Shown: one piece after another, positions 21,426-31,708 of the stretch
How the letters are laid out: each line of letters begins with the position of its first letter
Position numbering within the stretch: position 1 is the first letter of the stretch
DNA from: Vitrella brassicaformis
Lineage: Eukaryota > Sar > Vitrellaceae
Reading direction: 5' to 3'
Length of the DNA stretch: 64,000 bases
NCBI GenBank assembly: GCA_001179505.1
Contig: CDMY01000091.1
Location: 69,037 to 133,036, forward strand
The notes under the pieces: model-generated
Told to the model about the DNA's origin: nothing
Database searches by the model: none
The model's input: only the letters and a program-made list of their open reading frames with translations
Position numbers and translations under genes: made by a program

Positions 21426-23346
21426 TCAGATCAATGGCGGCACCTCCGCATCCGCATCACCACCATCATCCGCCCCAGCCGCACCAGCGCTAATCCGCCT
21501 CTTCTCCCTCTCCTTGAGCAGCATCCCCTCACCCCCCTCACTGTCTCCCACTTTCTTGACCACATGCAGAGATACCGCACCACCTCGGACACTGCCATTG
21601 TTCAGAGGCTGCTGCTGCTGCTGTTGGTCACTCTTGGCTGCTGCTGGGGTGGTCGTGGTTGCAGCTTTGTGTCTCGGTGGTGGGTGTTCCAGGGGCATCG
21701 TCACGCGGAGGGCGCCCGTGGTGGCTGAGCGCTGAACCTGCAGTGAGAACAGTTGTTTATGTGCGGATGGATGGATGGATGAGTGTGGGTCGCTTGCCTT
21801 GGCAGCAGACGGCTTGACCTCTGCAGGCAGCCGAAATTGGGTCACCTTGCCTGTGCGGTGAGAGACACAGGGAGACACTGTCTGCTGCAGCTGCCCTCTC
21901 TCCCTCCCCCTCTCCCTCTCCCTCTGTGTGTGTGCAGTGTACCCTTGACAACACATCTCATATAGTCGGGGTGCACATCCACGTCAATTAGGGATGTGTC
22001 CAGATACCTGCACACACAGTGTGCCACGACACGCTCAAAGATGAATCGACTCCCACACACACAAAAGTAGCCGCCTGCCAGTTAGTTCATGGCTCCTCAT
22101 GGCACACTGACTTGGGAACGAACACTTCGATGGCGATCTGTCCGGGGTCGGTGAAGTCGTCAATTGTGAAGTGGTACCGGCCTTCATTGCACTGCCTGAC
22201 CAGGCCCTGGCTCGTGTAGACCGACGCAGGAACACGCTGACACACACATACACAGACACACACAGATGGACAGTCAGGGGTCTGGGCATCTCTCACCTCA
22301 CCTCTGTTTTCTCCTGTTTGTTTCTGCCCTCCTTCTCCTCTCTCTCCTGCGCCAGCTCACGGTACATCTCGGTGCGCGACTCGCGCGTGTAGGCCCCCTC
22401 GCCCCCACCCTCACTGCACCCAGCTGCAGCACACAAGGGAATTGGGGAACGTGTCAAAAGTGCCCGAGTCGGTCACTCTCACTTACATAGTTCTTTCTTC
22501 CTCCGCTCTTCTTTGGTGTGCTCAATGTAGCGATGGAGATCGGCCTCTAAGGCGGGCAGCACCCTCTGGGCCTGGCAGGCCATGTGGTCGATGAACGAAC
22601 GACAAAACGAACGCATCATCCATTCATCAAAACTTCGCCGAGATCACCTGAATTCTCTCCGAGTGTGTGATCTCCTTGCCGTCGAGCGCACGGAGGTTCG
22701 GCAGAGAAGCAGCCACATACTGGCGATACCCAGACCAGCTAGCTCCACACACAGACAGACACATGCCATTGGATGCCCCTCCCTCCTGCCCGTGTGTCGC
22801 ATGTGCTGCTCACTCTGTGCAGGGGTTGCCGAGAAGGTATAGCTCCTCGAGCATCGTGTTGGCCTGCAGGCTGGCCACCGACGCCGCCAAAGCATCCGCC
22901 TCGATGAAGTTCACCGTCAGGTCCAGCTTCCTGCGTGTCAGTCAAATCAACGAACGCCAGACGGACGGACGGCAGAATCCACTGGTTTGTTCATTTCTTC
23001 TTACTTGAGTGATTCGCATCCTTCCAGGTTCTCGATGATTGTGATGTTGTTGAGAGCGAGGTTGAGGTACTCCAGCTCCTTGAGCTTCCGCACATTCTCT
23101 ATCCTCCCTGATCCACACATCCACACCAAAAGGAAGAGGCGTCCATCCAATGGCATCAGTCAGTCAGTGTACCCACCGACCAATGATGTTGTTCTGAAGG
23201 TAGAGGATCTTGAGGTGTCGGCACAGCTGCTCCAGGTTCTCTATCTTCTCGATCTCGAACTGGTGCAGCGACACCTCCTCTAGGTCAGCAAGGATGCCGT
23301 CATTGTGCTCAGCACGGCGGCGAACCAACGACTCGTCGATGCGCAT
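21426..23346 (-). CDS. DNAAF11: DNAAF11 (LRRC6/TILB), axonemal dynein assembly factor
   Basis: Starting at 23346 the first exon reads [40 protein letters not shown] and [15 protein letters not shown]. Later exons read [20 protein letters not shown] with [64 protein letters not shown] with ITHSERIQ, then a charged helical region ([15 protein letters not shown]). A CS-like beta domain follows ([58 protein letters not shown]), and the last exon (21737-21426) is Gln- and Ser-rich with stop at 21426. Four to six SDS22-type leucine-rich repeats, an LRR cap and a downstream CS/p23-like domain are the layout of LRRC6/DNAAF11. The family acts in the cytoplasm to pre-assemble dynein arms for motile cilia. 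An in-frame upstream start at 23400 is possible, but 23346 matches the family. It converges on FCF1. Confidence 0.92.
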
Positions 23347-23456
23347 CTCTTTCCGGCCGTTGAAATGTGTGGGCCTGATGTGGGGGCGTCTTCCCCCCAC
23401 CGTCTCCCTAAGAAAGTTTCTCCGCGATGGCTTCTTCTGCCTGTCGGCTGTTGTAG

Positions 23457-24282
23457 GTGGCTGTGGCTCTGTTGCTCTCCCCTTTGGCTCATGCAGCCCC
23501 TCTGTCCGCGAGCACCACAGCCAACCTCACCGACAGACGCCATGGAGTGCAGGTGAATCAGATGCATGCATCGCGTCAGACTCTCCTTGTTGCTTTCAGG
23601 TGGTGCGGCTTCACGAGCACACCGACACCGACACCGATCAGCAGCCTTTCGCCGACGGCGTGAACTCGTGCGCTACTTCGAATGTGCTGTGCCAGGATCC
23701 TGAGCACGTCTGCTACAGACTCATCTACAGGAAGGGGCGCAAGTGAGTACCACGGTGTGTCCGTGTCTCTCTCTCTCTCTCTGTCTCTGTCACTTTCTGT
23801 ATCGGTGTGGATCCGGATGGATGGGCAGGCACGACAAAGGCATCGCAAAGTACCTTAATCGGGGCAAACAGCTCTCTGGCAAGCTCGGCGGGCTGTTTGC
23901 CCCGATTAAGGAGTTCACCTTCGGCGTGTGTGTGAAGAACACCGACAAGGACCTCGACAACTGGTGCCCCGAGGCCATCCGCAGCTCCCACTTCCCACCC
24001 GAAATGAAAGGCATGGAGGGCAGACTTCAGAAGCGGGTGTGCGAAGTTACTGAAATCGCAGGATGTTTCACCGGCCGATGCGAGATTCAGGTGCCGCGAG
24101 ACGAACAGGTGACTTCTAAGAGGCAGAAGCACGCAGACACGAGAGCAGATGTTTGTCGTGTGTTGTGTGTGCAGTGGGGTACCTTGTTCCTCTACAATCA
24201 GGTCTACAAGCGGCTCGTGGACGTGTGGGGCTGGTCGGAGATGAAGAACACCTGCAAGCCGGAAAAGTGCAAGCTGGCATAG
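23457..24282 (+). CDS. secreted Cys-containing protein of unknown function
   Basis: From about 23457 the frame reads a signal-peptide-like stretch ([20 protein letters not shown]), then exons encoding [60 protein letters not shown] with [60 protein letters not shown], and [20 protein letters not shown] with [15 protein letters not shown], ending at 24282. About ten cysteines suggest a disulfide-bonded extracellular domain. I do not recognise the family. The start is unresolved: position 23457 is GTG and directly follows tgtag, which looks like an acceptor, so the ATG may sit in a small upstream exon as in FCF1. An ATG at 23426 runs into a stop in its own frame. The coding exon contains a perfect 20-bp inverted repeat (23853-23911). 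The gene is divergent from DNAAF11. Confidence 0.65.
23853..23911 (+). repeat. perfect 20-bp inverted repeat with 19-base loop inside an exon
   Basis: The left arm 23853-23872 (CCTTAATCGGGGCAAACAGC) is the exact reverse complement of the right arm 23892-23911; the loop is 23873-23891. It lies in the coding exon translating to [19 protein letters not shown], so both arms are protein-coding. Pairing stops at 23852/23912 (a opposite a). Confidence 0.97.
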
Positions 24283-24605
24283 GCTATAAGGTTCAGTATT
24301 GCCTACAGCCTACAAGTGCACAGTGGATGGGGAGACGGCACACAAGAAAGACAAGGGAGGGATGCGATAGTTGAAGCGATGGATGGATGGATGGATGGAC
24401 GCATGTGCTTTCGGTCGCTGCCAAGAGAGTCCGCACGCACACACGCGTTGATCTTAAGACAGACATCAATCAATCGGTCTGTCTGTCTATCGGCCTGTAC
24501 ACACACGAAACTACCGCCCGTATCTATGCACACCGCACACACGCCACCATCATACCTCCGCCACTACTCACACCCGCCCCCGCCCCCGCCCCCCCTTCCA
24601 TCACA
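24283..24605. other. short spacer between convergent genes
   Basis: This contains a (GGAT)n tract (about 24379-24398), a (TCTG) run and C-rich sequence near 24580. No gene is supported. Confidence 0.5.
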
Positions 24606-26747
24606 TCACGTGTGTGGCGGCCGATGGTGGTGCGCAGCAAATGGCGGCATCATGACCACAGGCGGATGCACACCGGGGCGCAGAAACATGCTCCCATGGT
24701 GATGGTGAGGGGGCGGTGGGCGGACGGGCAACGGGGGCGGGGGCGGTCTCGCAGGCGCCATGTTGACCTCTCGTCTAGTCGACGCGTCAGGGTGCACTTC
24801 GCCGCAGCCACACGCATCAGGGGGTGGGGCGTAGGCAAACATGGTGGGCGGCTGGGGGGGCGTGGGCAGGTGCGGCACGCCCAGCTCGGGGAACGACGCC
24901 CAGCACACGCCGCCGCGACGACTCAGACGGCGGCACTCGGCCAGCACGGGGGGCGACGAATGCAACACCCAGCGGAAAAATCCCTGGGGCACACATCCAT
25001 CCATCCATCAAGTCCGCAGATGGTGTGCCTTTCGGCTCACCTGCAGCCGCGGGTATTTGGTCTCCATCAGGTGGGTGCCGAATATGACACAGTCGTCCCA
25101 GAGGATGCCGAACATGAAGATGTCACTCAGGGACGGCTGCCGCGACGATGAGCCCGCATACCCGATGCACCGGTCCTGGTCGTGCTCGTCGCACTCCGGG
25201 CCCAGCAGGAGGGCACTGGCACGGTCGTAGTGGTGCACACGACACACCTGAAGGCAAGGCATCCGCGGACAGACAGAGGAGGGAATCAATGGGCACCGCT
25301 GGTTGGCGATGGTGTGATGGTGTGATGGTGGTTTCTGTTTCTACGTGCCTTTGCGTATCGGTTCTTGTCGGCAGCTTTGCCTGATTTCCCCGATGCGGCC
25401 GATGCGGCTGCTGCTGCCGCAGCTGCTGCAGCTGCTAGTGCATCTCGCCACGCAGAGAAGGCCTCCAACTGCACACCAGACACCAACACAGGTGCGTCTT
25501 GGGACCTCGGTATCATGTGTTTCTGAGGTTGCCGACTGTCTGACCACTGTGTCAGTCCGCCAGTCGAGCTGCGAGTCATTGCCATAGTCGCCCACACGAC
25601 GGGCCAGGTACCGTGCAGTCGGCACCAAACCGAAGAACGGCACACCCTGCAAAAACCAACCCACACAACACATCCACACATCTATAGAGAGCCCGTCTGT
25701 GTGCACGCCACGCGGAGGGAGGCTGTGTGACGAATCAATCGCTCACGTACGTCGAGTACGATCATGGGCAGCTTAACAGGCTGCCCATCAGGGGCGGTGA
25801 GGCCACGGCCACCAGCACGTTTGGCAGGGTGGGTGTCGTCTTCTGACTCGTGTGGGTGGATGGTGGTGTGGAAGGGGATACTGTGATGCAGCAGATACAG
25901 CGACAGGTACCTGCAGAGATGAAGGATGAAGGGAGAGGGCACGATGACGTGAAGTGGTGCAGCCTCGCTGTGGTGCTGATGTGGTGTGTATGCTCTTACC
26001 CGCCACTGCCCAAAACGCCCCCCTGCACACACACACACACACACACGCACACACACATGCGAAAAGAGAAAAACACATAGCATGCCATAATCTGCTCATC
26101 AGTCCTTCCATCACCCCACCTGCATCTCCAGTCGCTTCAGCTCCACGTGTCCAATGCGCCTCTGCTTCGCCGCATACACCTGCACCACGCACACACACAC
26201 ACACACACACGGACGCACACACCGTCTCATGTGCCAGCCAGCAGAGTGTCGCCTACTGTGTGTTTGGCAGGTTCGATGAATGGGACGGCTTCACACATGC
26301 AAGTGGGCGATGAGGAGAGGGCTCCCGGTGGCGGCGGACCGCTCGCGGCCCTCGATGCGGACCCGGCGGTAGCAGCAACACTTGACGCGTCATTCGCGGA
26401 CGCGGGAGGCCCTGGACCGGCATACATCTTCTCTAGGCGGCGGCGGCAGATCTGATTCTACTCAAGGCCTCGTCGGGCGACACTTCGCCTTCCGTTTCGC
26501 CTGCAGCAGCGGTTTCAGGGAGCACCCTACGTGGCCTGACCCTGTCGGTCTGTCCAACATGAAACAGGCACCCTAACATGCAACCCGGACACGAAACACG
26601 CAGCACGCAGAGGGCAGATGCAGCAGACAGGAGGATATGCAATGCGCTGCGAACGACGGCCACATACAAGCAGGCACACAGCGTCGCACACACGCCACCC
26701 CACAGCAGCAGCTTGAAGGCGGTGTGCGTGCGTGCGTCAGGCACCAT
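24606..26747 (-). CDS. unrecognised protein with an N-terminal membrane segment
   Basis: ATG at 26747 opens MVPDARTHTAFKLLLWGGVC, followed by a hydrophobic stretch (ATLCACLYVAVVRSALHILL, SAASALCVLRVSCPGCMLGC) that looks like one or two membrane spans. A donor after QTDR joins an exon starting NQICRRRLEKMYAGPGPPAS (about 26452-26265). Then come VYAAKQRRIGHVELKRLEMQ, RYLSLYLLHHSIPFHTTIHP with KLPMIVLDV (25915-25755), GVPFFGLVPTARYLARRVGD (25648-25548), LEAFSAWRDAL with a run of about 11 alanines (25467-25345), and VCRVHHYDRASALLLGPECD with SDIFMFGILWDDCVIFGTHL (25251-25045). The last exon is GFFRWVLHSSPPVLAECRRL with a His/Pro-rich tail and stop at 24606. Cysteines, histidines and aromatics in the C-terminal half suggest a folded domain, but I do not recognise it. 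Confidence 0.6.
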
Positions 26748-27072
26748 GACTCCATACGTAGGTACCGCCCATCCCCAGGTGGCCAGCCAGTGCAGATCGC
26801 CCAGTCACACACAAACACGCCCTGATAACAACCACGCACGGAGTGCTGGAGGTTTCCGTTTCGCCTCACATGCGAGCTCAAACTTGAAGGAACGACGAAC
26901 GCAGATCTCGGGGAAATAAGGGACAGGTGTGCCTAACAAGAGCAGCACCGACAAGAATCTGCTTCACATCTGCCCAGCGCCTCTTCCTCTCTTTCTTCCT
27001 CTGTCTGTCTGGTGTCTGTTGTGTCTGTCTGTTGTGTGCAGTGTGTGTGAGCGAGGGTGTCAGTCAGTGATT

Positions 27073-28979
27073 ATGCAGAAGCTGTTCAAGGCCATCGAGA
27101 AGGGCGACGTAGACGCCCTCCAGACGCAGCTCGCCACCAGCCCAAACCTGCTCGCCAAGAACAAAAAACAGTACACCCCACTCATTGTCGCGGTGCAATC
27201 AGGTCAGTCAGCTCACCAGCGCACTCGACGCAAGAGAGCCTTCCATGGTTGGATGCATATGGATGCAGGCGATTTGTCGGTTCTCGAGGCTATGCGCGAC
27301 AGCAAGCTGCAGCTGGGGGTCAATGAGAGGGACGGCGACCAGGGGTGGACGCCGCTCATCCACGCCATTGCGTCTGTCGGGGGCGATCTGGAGCTCATTC
27401 GGTTCCTCGTCGAGGAGCTGAAAGCTGACATAAAGGTGAGGCGAGGTGAGGCGAGACCAGTCATGAATGATTGTGGTTGTCCATGTGCATGTGTGGCGAT
27501 GGTGTGTGTGTGTGGGTTCAGTGTGTTGATCGTGATGAGGGTCTCAGTCCGCTGCATTGGGCGTCGCGGCTCAACCAGACCAACGTCATCGAGTACCTCC
27601 TCAGCAGGGGGGGAAAGGCGTACATCGACACGCAGGTGTGTGATGTGTTGGTGTACTGGGTGGCCACTGCACGGGCAATCTGTCTGTTTCTGTGTCTGTG
27701 TGTGTGTGTGTGTGTGATTGGTTCAATGATTTGTGTGTGTGCAGTCAAGCGACGATCCCCTCTCCCTGACTCCCCTTCACTGCGCCATCCGCAAGAACCA
27801 GGAGGAGGCCTGTGTGCTGCTCATCGAGAGAGGGGCGAACGTTAATACCAAGGCAAGAAAGCAATGAAGGGCTGGCTGGCGGATGCATCGATCCACGGAC
27901 GTGCCTCTGTTGTGTGTGTGTGTGTGTGAAAGCAGGACAGTGACGGCAACACGTCGTTGCACGCGGCTCTGAAGCAGCACCTGTTGAATGTCGCCGCCCT
28001 CGTCGCCGAGCAGCCGGCATCCCAGCAGACCGCCACCACACAAGATGGACAAAACCGTTAGCCCCCCCTCCCCCCATCACACACGCACACATACGAGACA
28101 CCTTCTCCATGTGTGTGTGTGTGTGTGTGTGATGCAGTTGACGGCGAGACGGCTCTGCACATCGCTGTGTCTTTGGGTTTGGACACGGTGGCATCTTTGC
28201 TGGTCAAGCGGGGCTGGTCGGAGACCGCCAAGAATGCCAAGGGCGAGACGCCAAACGACCTCAGAGAGAAGCGACACGCGAAACAGGCCGCAGAAATCGA
28301 AGCTAAGCAGCAGGTGAGAAGGGGAGGGAACACACACACACACACACACACGCACCCAAGGGCAGGCAGCCCTTCATCCACTCACGACAGCAGTCACTGT
28401 GAGTGATGTCTAACAGGCGCGGGAGGCCAAAGAGGTGCGGAAGCGCCGCGGTGTGGAGGAGGAGATGGACCACAGCGAGGTGACGGCCTGGCTGCGCAAG
28501 TACAACCTGCCCGACCTCGTGCCCGTCTTCTTCTCAAAGGGCTACCGCTACACCGACGAGGCCTTCTACGAGATTGACGACCACAGACTCAAGAAGATGG
28601 GGCTCTCCATCCAACAGAGCAGGTCAGTCAGTCAGTCAGTGCCCCAAACACACACACACACACACACACACACGGTCAGACAGAAAGAGTCATTCGTGAT
28701 GCATGCGACCACTTGCTCGTCTGTCTGTCTGTCGGTTTGTGTGTGGCTCGGCTATGCACATCCATCAGGGCATTTTTCGACGCCATAGCCGAGGAGGAGG
28801 CCGAGAGGATTCGCGAGCAGGAACGGGCTGAGGAGGAGATCAAGCAGGAGGCCCAGAAGGCCAACCGCATGCAGACATACATCGTGGTGGCCGTCATCGT
28901 CGCCCTCTTCGTCCTCATCTATATCGCCCTCATGTTCTTCGTCAAGTACAAATCACGTGGCACCAGCAGGATCCTCTGA
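27073..28979 (+). CDS. ankyrin-repeat, SAM-domain, tail-anchored membrane protein
   Basis: ATG at 27073 (MQKLFKAIEKGDVDALQTQL) begins a run of ankyrin repeats, roughly one per exon: YTPLIVAVQSGDLSVLEAMR, GWTPLIHAIASVGGDLELIR, GLSPLHWASRLNQTNVIEYL, LTPLHCAIRKNQEEACVLLI with ERGANVNTK, GNTSLHAALKQHLLNVAALV and GETALHIAVSLGLDTVASLL. A charged helix follows, then a SAM domain (VTAWLRKYNLPDLVPVFFSK, YEIDDHRLKKMGLSIQQSR, about 28475-28622). A coiled coil (AEEEAERIREQERAEEEIKQ) leads to one C-terminal membrane span (TYIVVAVIVALFVLIYIALM) and a short basic tail, with stop at 28979. The protein is therefore probably anchored in an internal or plasma membrane with its repeats in the cytosol, acting as a scaffold. 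The first donor is at 27203; introns carry (TG)n and (CA)n repeats. Confidence 0.88.
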
Positions 28980-29175
28980 GTGATGCATTGTAGGGCGACT
29001 GAGTGAGTCGTCTGGGGGGTCTCTGTACCTGCACGTCTAGGTCAGTTTGTTTATTGACATCCATCCAGCCATGAGTCATGCAGTCGAGTGAGTGCACGCC
29101 GTCGGACGATTAGATGACTGAGTGTTCGTACGACTGCTTTCCGTGAACAAACGAGCGTCATAGCGCATAGATCTC

Positions 29176-29204
29176 GGAGTGCATGCAATCGGAGTGCATG
29201 CAAT
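29176..29204 (+). promoter_or_regulatory. duplicated TGCATGCA element upstream of a secreted-protein gene
   Basis: A 15-base unit (tcggagtgcatgcaa) is repeated head to tail. Each copy contains the palindrome TGCATGCA (29180-29187 and 29195-29202), about 100 bases upstream of the ATG at 29299. TGCATGCA is a known binding sequence for ApiAP2-type factors in apicomplexans; regulatory use here is inference. Confidence 0.45.
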
Positions 29205-29298
29205 AGATCTGGGAGCTGTGGGGGAGTCAATTGGGGGCGTCTCGTGGCGTCTCAAGTCCTCCACCTCGCGCGGGCATCCCCGCCTGAGTTTCGCAGCC

Positions 29299-30414
29299 AT
29301 GCAGCCTGCTGCGTGCGTCAAGCCCTTCTTTGTCATCTGTTTGAGTGTTGCGGTGTCCATGCTGCCCCTTCAAGCAGCCGGAAGACTGGCGGGCAGAGAC
29401 AACTCCACGGCCCTACTGGCCCTGCTGACGTCTTCCTGGAACTGCTGTAAGGTTGCCTCCTTCTAGTCTGTGGCTGGCTTCACTCATCAATCACTCTGTG
29501 TCGCGTGTCCTGCAGTTGAGAATATGCAATGCTCCTTCCCGGGACACGAGGAGGTACTGGTTGAGGAAGAGGAGGCAAAGCGCGCCACCATGACGGGACC
29601 CTACAGCAAGAGACAGTCCAGAATCACCTACGAACTCCCCGCGGCGCCTCCCTCACAGAAACCCCCACAATGCCGAACGGGCTTTCAGGTCTTGACTGAA
29701 CAATGGGGCCACAAGACGCATCACGTGTGGACGTCTCACGTGTGCCCAGTGCATGAGCAAGGCCGGCTTCGAGGAAACTTTCGGAGGCTTTCTCCCTTCT
29801 GGGTATCCGGGTTCCAACCTGGCCGCAGATGCCTACCTCGAGGTTCGCTTCGCGAGGGACGAGAGCAAAGAACGCTTTCTCGCAATGTTTGCCGCACAGG
29901 GACGTCAGCCCTGCACGCACAAGGGGATGGAGGGTGCCATCGGCATGTTCAAGAAGTACGAGGAACTGGAGGTCAAGATCAAGAGAAAGCGAGAGAAAGG
30001 CAAAGACACAGCCGAATACGAGAAAAAGCTCGAGGCCGTTCGCACAGAGCTTTACGACAAAGTCAAAACAAAGTGAGCCTGAGTGCCCGCCGAATGATAG
30101 ACTGACACGTGTTTGATCACTTGCATCTGTCTTGTCAGGTTCTTTGACTTGGGGTGTGTCTGCTGCAAGGCGATGACTAGGGCCAAGCCAACCGAGACAG
30201 CAGCTGCCCCCTCCACGACATCTCCGTCGAAGGCGTCGTCCTTCAAGGTAAGATCTTTCGCCACCGACGAGCCGTGAGGCCTGCGGGCAATTGTCGGCAA
30301 TGTCCTGCAGCCTCCCGCCAAAAAACAGTCCCGCATGGACCCTTCGTTCGAATTCATACTCGACAATATTCCGGGGCTCGGCTCGAATGCGAAGAAGCTC
30401 ATCAAAAATCTCTA
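29299..30414 (+). CDS. secreted protein with a charged coiled coil, unknown family
   Basis: ATG at 29299 gives a signal peptide (PFFVICLSVAVSMLPLQAAG). Spliced exons read GRDNSTALLALLTSSWNCC, FENMQCSFPGHEEVLVEEEE, RITYELPAAPPSQKPPQCRT with GFQ, CMSKAGFEETFGGFLPSGYP, AADAYLEVRFARDESKERFL, QPCTHKGMEGAIGMFKKYEE, a Lys/Glu coiled coil (LEVKIKRKREKGKDTAEYEK), FFDLGCVCCKAMTRAKPTET, and PPAKKQSRMDPSFEFILDNI with PGLGSNAKKLIKNL, stop at 30414. One intron runs from just after GFQ (about 29688) to the cag at 29748-29750, and it changes frame as required. I do not recognise the family. Its make-up (signal peptide, scattered Cys, charged body) resembles the secreted gene at 23457 only in general style. 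A duplicated TGCATGCA element lies in its presumed promoter. Confidence 0.65.
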
Positions 30415-31708
30415 ATTCCGGCGCCTCGTGCGGCACGAGGCAATGTTTCCCCCAGACAGAGACAGAGGGATACAGAGAGAGCGTCTCTCTTCTGACAAAT
30501 AGATGCCTTGTTGTGTGGTTGGCGTGGGTTTTGCGAGACACGCGGAGAGACACGTCGATGGGGCGAAGAAGCGAATGAGCGAATGAACCAACCAACCAAC
30601 TAACGAATGAACGTCGATGGCCGGGCATGGCAAAGGCACTGACTAAAGAAACACTCACACCAACACACAGATTTCCACCAACCCGTGCAATCCTTCCTCC
30701 CTCTTTTCTCACCTCTGTGCGTGGCTCTTTCCCGTCGTGATGGGGCCATGTTGTTGACCAAATAAACCGTCTCATTGGCCTGCGTGCATTCATCCTTGTG
30801 TGCCCACCGAGACAGTCTCTTACTCGGCGTTCTTAGAGAGACCGGCAACATCGCCATGAGCCGAGGCGATCGCCGCACCCTCCTCTGAGCTGCATGTTGT
30901 GTGGGCGGCCAACACCTGCCAACCCAGCTAAGTGAGGGCAGTCCTTAGAGCTGAGACATGGCACGGTCACGCTAACCAATTCCTCATGTCTCCAGCAGAG
31001 ACTCACACACGGCACAGGACGGGACGGGACGTATTGTTCGTGCATGCCTGTCAACGTCGTGTGTGTTGGTTTTTTTTCTTTTCAGGAACCGTGACTGTAC
31101 CCGTCCACGCACGTACAACAGTACACGCACAGAGCAGACGATTCATACTGTGAGTCTGTCAGTCAATCCACTTGACCCACGCCACTCCGACCCCACCCCG
31201 GCCACCCCCACCACACACCATGCTTCATGCATCCATCCATCCATCCATCAACCAAGATATCTGTCTCCTGGCAACCCTGCCGGGTGCGTCTGTTGCTGTG
31301 GCCAGCCAGACTGCTGCAGACAGGACGGCTGTCTCTGTACACACGAGATACGAGATGACATTCACCAAGCAGTCACATCTCGAGGCAACTACAAAGCATT
31401 TCAGCTGCCCTCGAGCCACTCACAGCACTTCCACACAGATGTTTGTATGCACCTGAGGCCTTCAGACGAGCCGGCCAAAGCGGTGCATTTATGAACAAAA
31501 ATATGGATATGCACACACACACACAAAAAAAATGTATATGCGTTGCAGGCACCGGCGACACAGAGACGCGTACATTACACGTCGTGTGTGCGCGCACAGC
31601 AGATCGAGTGTGTTTCCGTCAACCACAAAAAATAAATGCTGCCTCACTCGCAGCACGAAAAATAAATCGACAGATACCCAACACGAAAAATAAATGCACG
31701 CGCGTCGA
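30415..31708. other. spacer between convergent genes, no gene seen
   Basis: About 1.3 kb without supported exons. It includes aaccaaccaactaacgaatg repeats near 30590, (ATCC)n near 31230, a pyrimidine tract followed by cag near 31070-31085 that could be a stray acceptor, and the AT-rich repeats at 31628-31695. Confidence 0.5.
31628..31695 (-). promoter_or_regulatory. three AUUUAUUUUU-type elements just after a stop codon
   Basis: On the plus strand AAAAATAAAT occurs at 31628-31637, 31658-31667 and 31686-31695; the last two share acacgaaaaataaat-like flanks. In the sense of the minus-strand receptor gene, whose stop is at 31709, these read ATTTATTTTT within the first 85 bases of the 3' untranslated region. 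They resemble AU-rich mRNA stability elements; this role is inferred. Confidence 0.4.

Noticed and set aside
29624-30793. 389-codon minus-strand frame
   Set aside because: It lies antisense to a well-spliced secreted-protein gene whose exons explain the sequence, and it has no recognisable domain.
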